This document shows, one piece after another, positions 7,874-17,427 of a DNA stretch of 64,000 bases. The notes under the pieces were generated by a model. It was not told the origin of the DNA. It did not search any database and was given only the letters and a program-made list of their open reading frames with translations. The stretch covers positions 186,001-250,000 of the forward strand of contig CAVVIQ010000020.1 in assembly GCA_963748385.1 (NCBI GenBank), read 5' to 3'. The DNA is from Rhodoblastus sp963748385 (GTDB taxonomy: Bacteria > Pseudomonadota > Alphaproteobacteria > Rhizobiales > Beijerinckiaceae). Within the stretch, counting starts at the first letter, position 1. Each line of letters begins with the position of its first letter. The position numbers and the translations under genes were made by a program.

Positions 7874-8062
7874 TCAATGGACCATTTCTTTTTCGGCCGC
7901 CTGCCGAAGTTTCGCAATCTCGTCCTTCAACACCAGTTTGCGTCGCTTGAGTTCGTGTACTTTGAGCTCGTCGACCGCGGGATGGAGCTCTTCCTTCTCG
8001 ATCTCCCTTTCAAGCGCCATATGACGGCGTTCGAGTTCGGCGAGATGGCTCTGCAAGGACAT
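7874..8062 (-). CDS. YdcH/DUF465 family small coiled-coil protein
   Basis: A 62-residue, highly charged helical protein of the YdcH/DUF465 family, whose function is unknown. The sequence is a heptad-rich helix hairpin (SHLAELERRHMALEREIE, then LKVHELKRRKLVLKDEIAKL); the LKRRKL.LKDEI motif is the family signature. The ATG at 8062 has AGGAG 6 bases upstream and gives the usual MSLQSHLAEL start; a TTG two codons earlier is less likely. A second member of the same family (8333-8551) is transcribed divergently from the shared 270-base intergenic region. Confidence 0.85.
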   Translation of the reverse strand: MSLQSHLAELERRHMALEREIEKEELHPAVDELKVHELKRRKLVLKDEIAKLRQAAEKEMVH

Positions 8063-8332
8063 GCGCAACTCCTATCGATGCTTGAACAACAGGATTGTGA
8101 CACGAAGCGGAGAACGCGCAAGGGGGATTTTTTTGCGGCCCCTGACCGGACGGCGACATGCTGCGCGCGAAATTTATCGAGTTGTCGAGAGCAAACTTTT
8201 TTGCTGGCGAAATTTTCCGCAAGAAAGGGCCATCGTTCGCGACGCACCATCTTTGCCTTGCTCTCCAACCGCGTCGTGGACATAATTCGGCCCGCGGGGC
8301 GGGGGCCCCGAAAAGCTGCCCAGCGGTTTTCG

Positions 8333-8551
8333 ATGTCCAAAGAACTGAGCCAGGAAGAACAGGCCGCATTCGCCATCGAAGTCGAACGCTTACGCCAGGA
8401 ACATCGCGACCTGGACGCAGCCATCGACGCGTTGACGTCGGTCGGCGCCGGCGACCGCCTCCAGTTGCAACGCCTCAAGAAGCGAAAATTGTCGTTGCGC
8501 GACCGGATTACTTTTCTCGAAGACGCGCTAACACCCGACATTATTGCCTGA
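8333..8551 (+). CDS. YdcH/DUF465 family small coiled-coil protein (second copy)
   Basis: A 72-residue charged helical protein with the same architecture as its divergent neighbour at 7874-8062: an N-terminal amphipathic helix (FAIEVERLRQEHRDLDAAI) and the C-terminal LQRLKKRKLSLRDRITFLED motif of DUF465. It carries an extra hinge (TSVGAGD) between the helices. No strong ribosome-binding site is visible before the ATG at 8333, but upstream in-frame sequence is not protein-like. It sits directly before purE, a common place for this family in rhizobia. Confidence 0.82.
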   Translation: MSKELSQEEQAAFAIEVERLRQEHRDLDAAIDALTSVGAGDRLQLQRLKKRKLSLRDRITFLEDALTPDIIA

Positions 8552-8567
8552 ATCCTGCGCAATGAAT

Positions 8568-8607
8568 CGTGATTTTGGCGAATAGCGCGCTTTTTGCCAA
8601 AATCGCG
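8568..8607. repeat. Imperfect 12-bp inverted repeat between DUF465 gene and purE
   Basis: CGTGATTTTGGC (8568-8579) pairs with GCCAAAATCGCG (8596-8607), with one G-T wobble and a 16-base spacer that ends in TTTTT. It lies 16 bases after the DUF465 stop and 60 bases before purE. It could be a weak terminator for the small gene, or a leader structure or operator for purE. Confidence 0.55.
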
Positions 8608-8667
8608 CTTTCCCTTTTCGGTGCGGCGCTTTAGATCGACGCCTTCCCAAAACCGCGAGACCGAAAC

Positions 8668-9165
8668 GTGCCAAAGAGTTCACCACCCGTCGCGATCATC
8701 ATGGGCAGTCAGTCCGATTGGGCGACGATGCGCCACGCCAAGGAAACCCTTGAGGCGCTCGGCGTTGCGGCCGAGGCGCGCATCGTCTCCGCGCACCGCA
8801 CGCCGGACCGGCTGGTCGAATTCGCCAAGGGCGCGCGCGCGGCGGGTTTCAAGGTCATCATCGCCGGCGCTGGCGGCGCCGCCCATCTGCCGGGCATGAC
8901 CGCCGCCATGACGGCCTTGCCGGTGCTGGGCGTGCCAGTCGAGTCCAAATCCCTGTCGGGCGTCGATTCGCTCTATTCTATTGTGCAGATGCCAGGCGGC
9001 GTCCCGGTTGGAACTCTTGCTATCGGCAAGGCCGGCGCGATCAATGCGGCGTTGCTGACCGCGGCGATTCTCGCCCTCGGCGACGACAAGCTCGCGGCCC
9101 GGCTGGACGCTTGGCGGGCGAAACAAACCGCGGGGGTCGCGGAGCGGCCGGACGCCCATGATTGA
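8668..9165 (+). CDS. purE: 5-(carboxyamino)imidazole ribonucleotide mutase
   Basis: A 165-residue class I PurE that moves the carboxyl group of N5-CAIR to C4, giving CAIR in de novo purine synthesis. The family motifs are clear: MGSQSDW near the N-terminus, the SAHRTPDR segment with the catalytic His, the GAGGAAHLPGM loop and the C-terminal VPVGTLAIG/GAINAALLTAAILA. The start is GTG at 8668. PurE overlaps the start of purK by 8 bases, the normal purEK pairing; the partner purK is frameshifted here. Confidence 0.95.
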   Translation: MPKSSPPVAIIMGSQSDWATMRHAKETLEALGVAAEARIVSAHRTPDRLVEFAKGARAAGFKVIIAGAGGAAHLPGMTAAMTALPVLGVPVESKSLSGVDSLYSIVQMPGGVPVGTLAIGKAGAINAALLTAAILALGDDKLAARLDAWRAKQTAGVAERPDAHD

Positions 9166-10271
9166 GCCGGAATTGGCGCCCGGCGCGCGGATCGGCATCG
9201 TCGGCGGCGGCCAACTCGGCCGCATGCTGGCGCTCGCGGCGGCGCGCCTTGGTCTGTCCTGTCATATTTTTACCGACCGCGAGGACGACCCGGCGATCGA
9301 GATCGCCGCAGCCGCCACGATCGCGCCCTACGATGACGAGCGGGCGCTGGCCAGCTTCGCCGGAGCGGCGGACGTCATCACCTATGAATTCGAGAACATC
9401 CCGGCCCAATCGGCTGAATTCCTCAACGCGATCAAACCGGTGCGCCCTTCGCCCGCCGTACTGGCGCTGACTCAGGACCGGCTGATCGAAAAGAATTTCG
9501 TCTCCAGGCTTGGAATCGAGGTCGCGCCCTTCGCCCAGGTCGACGACGCCGGGGCGCTCGCCCGCGCCGTGGCCCAGATCGGGCGGCCGTCGATTCTCAA
9601 GACCAGGCGCTTAGGTTATGACGGCAAGGGCCAGAGCCCTGATCCGCGAAGGCTCGGACCTTGCCGTCGCCTTCCGTTCGCTTGGCGGCCAGCCTTGCAT
9701 TCTCGAAGGCTTCGTGCCCTTCGTCAGCGAGATTTCGGTGGTGGCGGCGCGCGGCCTCGACGGCGATTTCGTCGCCTGGGATGCCGGGCTCAACACCCAT
9801 GAGCATCATATTCTCGCCAAGACCGAGGTTCCGGCGCCGATTGCGGACGACCTGCGCCTCCGTGCGCGTGACAAGGCGATGCGGATCGCTGAGGCGCTCG
9901 ATTATGTCGGGGTTCTAGCAGTGGAAATGTTTCTGGTGTCCACCCCGTCAGGCAAAAAGTTGCTGGTCAATGAAATCGCGCCGCGGGTGCATAATTCCGG
10001 CCATTGGACGCTCGACGGCGCGGCAACGTCGCAATTCGAACAGCATATCCGCGCGATCTGCGGCTTTCCGCTCGGCGTCGCCTGCGCCCATGGCCCGGCC
10101 GAAATGATCAATCTGATCGGCGACGACATATTCCGCTGGCGCGAATATCTGGGCGTCCCCGGCGCCTGCCTGCATGTTTATGGCAAGTCCGAAGCCCGGC
10201 CGGGGCGCAAAATGGGCCATGTGACGCTTCTGAAGGCTGCGGAGCGTGACGGCGACGATCTGCCGCGCTAA
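9158..10271 (+). pseudogene. purK: purK (5-(carboxyamino)imidazole ribonucleotide synthase), +1 frameshift
   Basis: PurK makes N5-CAIR from AIR, bicarbonate and ATP and supplies PurE. The N-terminal part is read in frame 2 from ATG 9158 (IGIVGGGQLGRML, then VITYEFENIP and SILKTRRLGYDGKGQ). After the Gln codon at 9632-9634 the homology continues one base later in frame 3 from 9636 (ALIREGSDLAVAFRSLGG, ILEGFVPFVSEISVVAARG, NEIAPRVHNSGHWTLD, down to 10271). One extra base near 9635 therefore breaks the gene in the ATP-grasp domain. Both halves are otherwise well conserved with no stops, so a very recent mutation or a one-base assembly error is likely. The gene would be about 370 residues if restored. 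Confidence 0.85.
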
Positions 10272-10300
10272 AAGGCCTGAAAATTCATCGGAAAGCACAA

Positions 10301-11719
10301 GTGCCCTATATCTCAACTCGCGGCGAAGCGCCTAAAATTTCCTTCACCGAAGCCCTGCTCGCGGGCCTCGCACCCGATGGCGGCCTCTATGTGCCGGAGA
10401 CCATGCCGCGTCTCTCCCTCGAAGAAATGCGTGGCTTCGCCGGCAGGCCTTATGTCGAGGTCGCCGAAGCGGTTATTTCGCCTTTTCTCGAAGGCGCGCT
10501 GCCGGCGCCGGATTTCCGCGCCATGCTGGAGGCGGCATATTCAAGCTTTCGGCACAAGGCGGTGACGCCGCTCGCTCAGATCGACGACAATCTCTTCGTG
10601 CTGGAGCTGTTCCACGGGCCGACGCTCGCTTTCAAGGACGTGGCGATGCAGTTGCTCGGCCGGCTGATGGACCGCGCCCTGAAGGCGCGCGGGCAGCGCG
10701 CCACCATCGTCGGCGCCACCTCCGGCGACACCGGCGCCGCCGCTATCGACGCCTTTCGTGGGCTTGATCAGGTGGATGTCTTTATTCTTTATCCTCATGG
10801 CCGCGTCTCTGATGTCCAACGCCGCCAGATGACCACCGTTGCGGCCGACAATGTCCATGTGATTGCGCTCGAAGGCACATTCGACGACGCGCAGCGAATG
10901 CTGAAGAGCTTTTTCCGAAACAAGGTCCTGCGTGAGGAGCTCGGCCTTTCGGGAGTGAATTCGATCAATTTCGCCCGCGTTGTGGCGCAGATGGTCTATT
11001 ATTTCACCTCCGCCGTCGTCCTGGGCGGGCCCTTGCGCAAAATCTCCTTCACCGTTCCGACGGGCAATTTCGGCGACATTCTCGCCGGCTACATGGCCAA
11101 ACAGATGGGGCTGCCGGTTGAAAAGCTGGTCGTCGCCACCAATTCCAACGACATTCTCGCCCGCGCCCTTGCCGCCGGCCGCTACGAGGTGCGCGGTGTC
11201 CTTGCGACCCAGTCGCCGTCGATGGACATTCAGGTTTCCTCCAATTTCGAGCGCCTGCTGTTCGACGCCGTGGGGCGGGGCGCAGGTGCGATCCGGGGTC
11301 TGATGGCGAGCCTCGAGCAATCTGGCGCCTTCGAGATCCCCCCCGCCGCGCTCGAAAAAATCCGCGCCGAATTCGCCGCCGGCAGCTCAAGCGAGGCGGA
11401 GACTTCAGCCGAGATCGGGCGAACCTGGCGCGAATGCGAGGTTCTGCTGGATCCGCATACGGCGGTCGCGGTTCATGTGGCGCGGAAATATCTTGCGCAG
11501 GATCCATCGATTCCGATGGTGGCGCTCGGCACCGCCCATCCGGCGAAATTCCCCGATGCAGTGCGCGCAGCAACCGGGGTCACGGCGCCGCTGCCGGCCC
11601 ATCTCGCCGATCTGTTCGAGCGCCGGGAGCGTTTCGACGTCCTGCCCAATGACGTCGACGCCATAACCCGTTTCCTCCGCGCCCACGCCCGCGCCGCGAA
11701 TGAAAAGCATGGCAGTTGA
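10301..11719 (+). CDS. thrC: Threonine synthase
   Basis: A 472-residue PLP-dependent threonine synthase that converts O-phosphohomoserine to threonine. The N-terminal domain starts YISTRGEAPKISFTEALLAG, typical of the long bacterial form; the PLP lysine lies in the HGPTLAFKDVAMQLL motif near residue 114, followed by the SGDTGAAAI phosphate-binding loop. Start is GTG at 10301, preceded by GGAAAG. Its 3' end overlaps the start of the M16 protease gene by 20 bases. Confidence 0.95.
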   Translation: MPYISTRGEAPKISFTEALLAGLAPDGGLYVPETMPRLSLEEMRGFAGRPYVEVAEAVISPFLEGALPAPDFRAMLEAAYSSFRHKAVTPLAQIDDNLFVLELFHGPTLAFKDVAMQLLGRLMDRALKARGQRATIVGATSGDTGAAAIDAFRGLDQVDVFILYPHGRVSDVQRRQMTTVAADNVHVIALEGTFDDAQRMLKSFFRNKVLREELGLSGVNSINFARVVAQMVYYFTSAVVLGGPLRKISFTVPTGNFGDILAGYMAKQMGLPVEKLVVATNSNDILARALAAGRYEVRGVLATQSPSMDIQVSSNFERLLFDAVGRGAGAIRGLMASLEQSGAFEIPPAALEKIRAEFAAGSSSEAETSAEIGRTWRECEVLLDPHTAVAVHVARKYLAQDPSIPMVALGTAHPAKFPDAVRAATGVTAPLPAHLADLFERRERFDVLPNDVDAITRFLRAHARAANEKHGS

Positions 11720-12971
11720 AACGACAGAACTTGCTTCCGGCCTACGCGTCGTCACCGACGCCATGCCGGGGTTGGAAACTGCCTCGTTTGGGGTTTTTGT
11801 CGGCGCTGGTTCCCGCGATGAGCGCGAAGCCGAACAGGGCCTGTCACATCTCCTCGAACATATGGCCTTCAAGGGCACGCGGCGGCGTGACTCTCGCGCC
11901 ATAGCGGAAGCGATCGAGAGCGCAGGCGGCGATCTCAACGCCGCCACCGGGGTCGAAAGCACAGCCTTCTATGCGCGGGTGCTGCGCAAGGATTGCAGCC
12001 TTGCACTCGACGTTCTGGCCGACATTCTGACCGACAGCCTGTTCGACCCGACCGAACTGGAGCGCGAGAAGGATGTGATTTTTCAAGAGATCGCCGCTCT
12101 TCAGGATACGCCCGACGACCTGGTCATGGACCTGTTCAACGCCGCCGCCTTTCCCAACCAACCCATCGGCCGCGCCATTCTCGGGACACCGGAAACGGTG
12201 GCCGGCTTCGACCGCGACGCCATAACGGCATATCTTCGGCGCCAGTACGGCCCGCGCGCTGTTGTTGTCGCCGCCGCCGGCGCGGTCAATCACGCGCAGG
12301 TTCGTCACGAGGCGGAGCGCCTGTTCGACCGCCTTCCCGTCGCGCCGCTGCCTGCGATGACGCCGGCGACCTATGTCGGCGGCGAGGCTTTGGTCGCCAA
12401 AAAACTCGAACAAACCCAGGTGATGATCGGCTTCGAGGGACGCTCCTATGCCGATCCGCGAAATTACGCCGCCCATCTCTTCGCCAATGCAGTGGGCGGC
12501 GGCATGGCCTCGCCCCTGTTCCAGGAAGTGCGCGAGAAACGCGGCCTCGCTTATTCCATATCCGCCTTTCACTGGTCCTTTCTGGATTCAGGCCTGTTCG
12601 GCTTCGAGGCCGCGACCTCGGCGCGCCAGACCCGCGAACTCGTTGAAGTCGCGTTGGCCACTCTCGCCGAAGCGGCCCATCGCCTCAATGAGGCCGACCT
12701 CCTGCGCGCCAAAGCCCAGACCAAGGTTGGACTGCTGGCGGCGCTCGAAAGTTCTTCGGCGCGGGCGGAACAGATCGCCCGCCAGACCATGATCTTCGGG
12801 CGGGTCCTGACCCGCGACGAGGTGATCGGGCGGATTGAAGCCCTGAGCCTTGAAGAGGTGCGCGCCACCGGCGCCGCCATGTTGCGCTCCCCTCCGACCG
12901 TCGCAATCCTCGGCGGCGCCCGCAAAACGCCCGGCGCGGTGGATGTCGCGGCGCAACTCGCGGGAGTTTAA
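11700..12971 (+). CDS. M16-family zinc protease (mitochondrial-processing-peptidase-like)
   Basis: A 423-residue protease of the pitrilysin/M16B family. The inverted zinc motif is HLLEH in GLSHLLEHMAFKGT (around residue 55), followed by the downstream Glu region typical of catalytic beta-type subunits. The C-terminal half is the second, non-catalytic MPP-like domain (TQVMIGFEG, AVGGGMASPLFQEVREKRGL). These proteins cleave peptides in the cytoplasm or periplasm and are the bacterial relatives of mitochondrial processing peptidase. It overlaps the end of thrC in a different frame; an alternative ATG is at 11709. The thrC-M16-GNAT order is familiar from rhizobia. Confidence 0.88.
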   Translation: MKSMAVETTELASGLRVVTDAMPGLETASFGVFVGAGSRDEREAEQGLSHLLEHMAFKGTRRRDSRAIAEAIESAGGDLNAATGVESTAFYARVLRKDCSLALDVLADILTDSLFDPTELEREKDVIFQEIAALQDTPDDLVMDLFNAAAFPNQPIGRAILGTPETVAGFDRDAITAYLRRQYGPRAVVVAAAGAVNHAQVRHEAERLFDRLPVAPLPAMTPATYVGGEALVAKKLEQTQVMIGFEGRSYADPRNYAAHLFANAVGGGMASPLFQEVREKRGLAYSISAFHWSFLDSGLFGFEAATSARQTRELVEVALATLAEAAHRLNEADLLRAKAQTKVGLLAALESSSARAEQIARQTMIFGRVLTRDEVIGRIEALSLEEVRATGAAMLRSPPTVAILGGARKTPGAVDVAAQLAGV

Positions 12972-13043
12972 GCTGGAGCGGTCGAAAGTCGCGGCCATTC
13001 GTGGTAAGCAGGCACGTCTCCCGTCGGCGCCTGCGAATCCGCA

Positions 13044-13664
13044 ATGAATCTTTTTGGATTTTCACGAAAAAAGAACTCTTCCCGCCGCATCGACGGCGAA
13101 GGCCTCTACCTCCGGCCGGCGACCCTGGGCGACTTCGAGGCCTGGCGACTGTTGCGTGGCGAAAGCCGCGCGTTTCTGACGCCTTGGGAGCCAACCTGGC
13201 CGCTCGATGACCTCACCAGGGCCGCCTTTCAACGCCGCGTCCAGCGTCAGGACCGCGAGCAGGCCGACGACGACGCTTATGCCTTCCTGATTTTCCGCAC
13301 CCCCGACGACACCCTGCTCGGCGGAATCACGCTTGGAAACATGCGGCGCGGCGTCGCTCAATGCGGGACGCTCGGCTATTGGATGGGCGAGAAATACGCC
13401 GGAAAGGGTCTTATGACCAAGGCTGCGCGCGCCTTGCTGCGCCATGCCTTCCTTGAAATGGGCCTGCATCGGGTCGAGGCCGCTTGCGCGCCCGAGAATG
13501 AGCGGTCGCGGCGCCTGCTCGAACGGCTCGGCTTCGAGCGCGAGGGGTTCGCCCGCGCCTATCTCCTGATCGACGGCGCATGGCAGGACCATTTGCTCTT
13601 CGCTATGCTGGAGCGAAACTTCCTGCGCGAAGACAAGCCTGGAGACGCCACGCAGAAGGTTTGA
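13044..13664 (+). CDS. GNAT-family N-acetyltransferase (RimJ/RimL type)
   Basis: A 206-residue acetyl-CoA dependent acetyltransferase of the RimJ/RimL group, which acetylates N-termini of ribosomal or other proteins, or antibiotics. The acetyl-CoA binding stretch is visible as YWMGEKYAGKGLMTKAA (motif A, with the GKG turn) and motif B as HRVEAACAPENERSRRLLERLGF. The substrate is unknown. It follows the M16 protease by about 70 bases on the same strand. Confidence 0.85.
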   Translation: MNLFGFSRKKNSSRRIDGEGLYLRPATLGDFEAWRLLRGESRAFLTPWEPTWPLDDLTRAAFQRRVQRQDREQADDDAYAFLIFRTPDDTLLGGITLGNMRRGVAQCGTLGYWMGEKYAGKGLMTKAARALLRHAFLEMGLHRVEAACAPENERSRRLLERLGFEREGFARAYLLIDGAWQDHLLFAMLERNFLREDKPGDATQKV

Positions 13665-13860
13665 GGCTGCGCCCCGTTGCGCCCGCGGTTGGCGCACGCC
13701 AGAACGAGCGTAAAGGATGGCCACAAATTCGACACCTGACTGGGGCACTCGATGCGCCTCGCCGGCCTGCTATTTCGGGACTAGGCAATTGCGACGAGAT
13801 TTGCGAAAACCCCTTGCGGCCTTCTGAAGCCGCTCAAACAAGATCCCGCCCGAAGGTCGC

Positions 13861-16744
13861 GTGCGCCTGTTCCGTCCCGTTCTCCTGCTGTTGCCGCTCC
13901 TTTTCGCACTTTTCGGGCCTCGCCCGGCGAGCGCGGTGGAAGCGGCGCGCGTGCCCCCGGACGCTCAGGCGATTGACCTGACCCGTTGGGTGCAAAAATA
14001 CTCCAACCAGGGCGACCGCATCCAGGTTTCGACGGCGCCGGGACCGGACGGAGTGATCCGCCGTATCGAGGTCCACGCCCGCGAAGCCGGCGCCCATCCA
14101 TCCTGGATCGTTTTCGCGCTGACCAATGACACTGACGAGCAGATGGAGCGACTGATTGTCGCGCCGCATTTCCGCATGGCCGGATCGGGGGTCATCTGGC
14201 CGGACCTCGGATCGGAGCGGGTTGCGGAAATCACCGCCAGCCAGGGCATTCCGCCGGAAAAGGAAGATGCGGATGACGCGGACGTCTTCCGCCTCACCCT
14301 CGACCCCGGTGCGACCGTCACGTATGTCGCGGAGCTGAAAACGCCCAAACTGCCGCAGCTTTATCTTTGGGAGCCGGACGCATACAAGGACAAGACCACG
14401 GAGTTGACGCTTTACAAGGGCATCGTCATCGGCGTCGCGGGCCTGCTGGCGTTATTCTTGACCGTTGTGTTCGTGGTCAAAGGCGCCGTTATCTTCCCGG
14501 CTGCGGCGGCGCTGGCGTGGGCGGTCCTCGCTTATGTTTCAATCGACTTCGGCTTCTGGTCCAAGATTTTCAGCACCCAGGTCGAAGCCGACCGGATCTG
14601 GCGCGCAGGGGCTGAAACCGTCCTCGCCGCCACCTTGGTCGTATTCCTGTTCGCCTATCTCAACCTCGGCCGCTGGCATGTCCGAGCCTCCCACGTGGCG
14701 GGGGTGTGGCTGGCCTTTTTGACCGCTCTGGTCGGCTTGGCTGTTTTCGACCCGCCGATCGCCGCCGGAATTGCCCGAATTTCTCTGGCCGCCACCGCCG
14801 GGGTTGGCTTTCTGCTCGTCATTTATCTTGCCACTCATGGCGTCGAGCGCGCCATCATGCTGATTCCGACTTGGCTGCTGCTGGTGGTCTGGGTCGCGGC
14901 GGCGGGCTTCATCGTCAGTGGCTCGATCACCAACGACCTCGCTTCGCCTGCGCTGCTTGGGGGGTTGGTGCTGCTCGTCATGCTGATCGGCTTCACCGTC
15001 ATGCAGAGCGCCTTCGCCTCGGGAGGCGTAGCCCATGGCGCAATCAACGACGTCGAGCGCAAGGCGCTGGCGCTGACCGGCGCCAACGACATCATCTTTG
15101 ACTGGGACGTTGTTAACGACCGGATCTACGTCAGCCCCGAGATCGAGGAGCAGCTCGGCATACGGCGCGGCGATCTCGAAGGCCCAGCCTCGTCGTGGCT
15201 CAGTTTGCTTCATCCGCTTGAACGCGACCGCTACCGGGCATGTCTCGACACCGTTCTCCAACAGCGACGCGGCAGGATCGCTCAGGACTTCCGGTTCCGC
15301 GCCAGTGACGGCCAGTATTTCTGGTTCCGCCTGCGCGCGCGGCCAGTCGTCGGACCTGACGGCGACGTCGTGCGCCTCATTGGCACATTGACCGATGTCA
15401 CCGACCAGAAAAACGCCTTCGAGCGTCTTCTGCACGACGCCGTCCACGATAATCTAACCGGTTTGCCTAACCAGGAAATCTTCCACGATCGGCTGGAGCT
15501 GTCGCTGCTTCAGGCCAACGCCGAAGCCGATAAGCGCCCCACCGTGCTTTGCGTGGACGTAGACCGCTTCAACCGGATCCTTGGGGCGGTCGGCGCCTCG
15601 GCCGGCGACTCGGTTCTGCTCACCGTCGCCCGCCAACTCGGTCGTTTGCTGCAGACACGCGACACCCTAGCGCGCATTTCCGGCGACACTTTTGCGGTAA
15701 TCTTGGCCGCCGAGTCGACGACCGAACAGATCATTCATCTCGCTGATCGTATCCGGCGGACGGTTTCGACTCCGATCACTTTCGCCAACCGCGAAATTCC
15801 GCTCACCGTATCCATCGGAGTCGCGCTTTTCGATCCGCGTTGGCATCCCAAAGGCGAGGAAATGTTGCGGGACGCCGAGATCGCGATGCGCCACGCCAAG
15901 CGGGAAGGCGGCGGGCGCGTCGAAGTGTTCCGTCCTTCCATGCGCGCCCAGGGCGCCAATCGCCAGGCGCTGGAAGGAGAATTGCGCAGGGCGCTCGATG
16001 GCCACGAGATCAAATTGATCTTTCAGCCGATCGTGCGCCTCGACGACCGCACTGTCGCCGGCTTCGAGGCGCTGTTGCGATGGGAGCATCCTCGGCTCGG
16101 ACGAGTTCGACGCGAGCGAATTCTTGCCGCTCGCCGAGGAGAGTGGCCTCATCGTCGATCTCGGCCTATTCGCAATCCAGCGCACGGCGCGCGAACTCGC
16201 CGCCTGGCAGAAAGCGCTTGATGTCGATCCGCCGTTCTTCGCGTGCATAGATATTTCCTCACGACGAGTCTTGCGCCACGATCTGCTCGCCGACGTGAAG
16301 AACGTCCTGAGCCGGGTCAGCGTTGCGCCCGGCTCGCTTAAGCTGGGGCTGAGCGAGGCGCTGGTGATGGAAAACCCCGAATATGCCGCACAGATTCTCG
16401 GTCGGTTGAAGGAACTGGGCGCGGGTCTGACCTTGACGCGGTTTGGCTCGGGCTATTCGTCGATGGCCTATCTCCAACGTTTTCCCTTCGATATGATCCG
16501 AATAGACCGTGGCCTAGTCCCTCAGGATGCGGTCGCCAATCGCGCCGTCATGTTGCGTTCTCTGGTTACGCTCGCCCATGATTTCGGCATGGAGACCATT
16601 GCGGACGGCGCGGAGAACGAATCTGATGTGATTGAATTTTCCCAGATCGACTGCGAATATGCTCTGGGATTTGCTTTCGGACCGCCGCTGAGCTCGTCTG
16701 AGGCGCGCAAACTGGTCGGCGCGGCGGCCGAACCCGTTATTTGA
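13861..16744 (+). pseudogene. 7TM-PAS-GGDEF-EAL protein, frameshifted and with degenerate catalytic sites
   Basis: The reading frame starts at GTG 13861 with a signal peptide, then a periplasmic domain (about 25-170), a multi-pass membrane region (about 185-385), a PAS domain (about 400-520), a GGDEF-like domain (about 530-695) and an EAL domain. At about 16090-16115 the homology passes from frame 1 (ALLRWEHPRLG) to frame 2 (DEFDASEFLPLAEESGLIVD), which then runs to the stop at 16742-16744. One extra base breaks the EAL domain; restored length would be about 960 residues. The GGDEF signature is SGDTF. In EAL the DDFG motif is TRFG, the EGVE motif is DGAE and the KIDR Lys is Arg, so the protein probably binds or relays rather than makes or cleaves c-di-GMP. 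Confidence 0.8.
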
Positions 16745-17341
16745 TCAGGCGTGCCCGGCTTCGTCGGCCAAAAAACCTAGGTCGACCCCTATAACGCCCA
16801 GCGCGCGCTGATATTTGGTCTCGTGCTCGGGGTCGAAGAGTAGAGCCGAGTCCGCTGGGCAGATCATCCAGTTGTTGGCCAGAATTTCCCTTTCCAGTTG
16901 GCCGGCCGACCACCCGGCGTAGCCCAAAGCCAACACCGCCTTGCGTGGCCCTTCTCCATGGGCGATCGCACGAAGAACGTCGAGCGTCGCAGTCATGGAA
17001 ACGCCCTCGTCGATCCTCATGGTGGCGTCGTCAGCGCGGTAATCGGCCGAATGCAGCACGAAGCCCCTACTGACATCCACCGGCCCACCAGAAAGCACGC
17101 GCTGACCGCCGACGGTTTCAACGAGACGTGTGGCGCCGGACGAATCGATCACCTTGAGTTGCAGCAGAAGATCGACCAAATTGACGCCCGGCGCCGGATG
17201 GTTGACGATGATTCCCATCGCCCCTTCCTCTGAATGAGCGCAGACATAGACCACCGATCGATTGAAATGCGCGTCTTGCAGGCTTGGCATCGCCACGAGG
17301 CACTTGCCCTCGAGAAACGGACCGGAATCGGATGTGTTCAC
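16745..17341 (-). CDS. yqgE: YqgE/AlgH family protein
   Basis: A 198-residue YqgE (UPF0301) protein; function still unclear, earlier linked to regulation of alginate in Pseudomonas. Family hallmarks: LEGKCLVAMPSLQDAHFNRS, VVYVCAHSEEGAMGIIVNHP, SGGPVDVSRGFVLH and the ALGYAGWSAGQLEREI segment. I place the start at GTG 17341, because AAAGG lies 7 bases upstream and it gives the usual length; ATGs further upstream (17419, 17452) would add a basic N-terminus and run into the divergent DsbD-like gene. Its stop abuts the stop of the convergent EAL gene. Confidence 0.87.
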   Translation of the reverse strand: MNTSDSGPFLEGKCLVAMPSLQDAHFNRSVVYVCAHSEEGAMGIIVNHPAPGVNLVDLLLQLKVIDSSGATRLVETVGGQRVLSGGPVDVSRGFVLHSADYRADDATMRIDEGVSMTATLDVLRAIAHGEGPRKAVLALGYAGWSAGQLEREILANNWMICPADSALLFDPEHETKYQRALGVIGVDLGFLADEAGHA

Positions 17342-17427
17342 TTTGACGCCTTTCTTTTCCGCCCGACCCCGCCAACGGAAAGACCGCCGGCCAACGCCGC
17401 GCGTAATTTGAGGAGACATGCTAAAGG

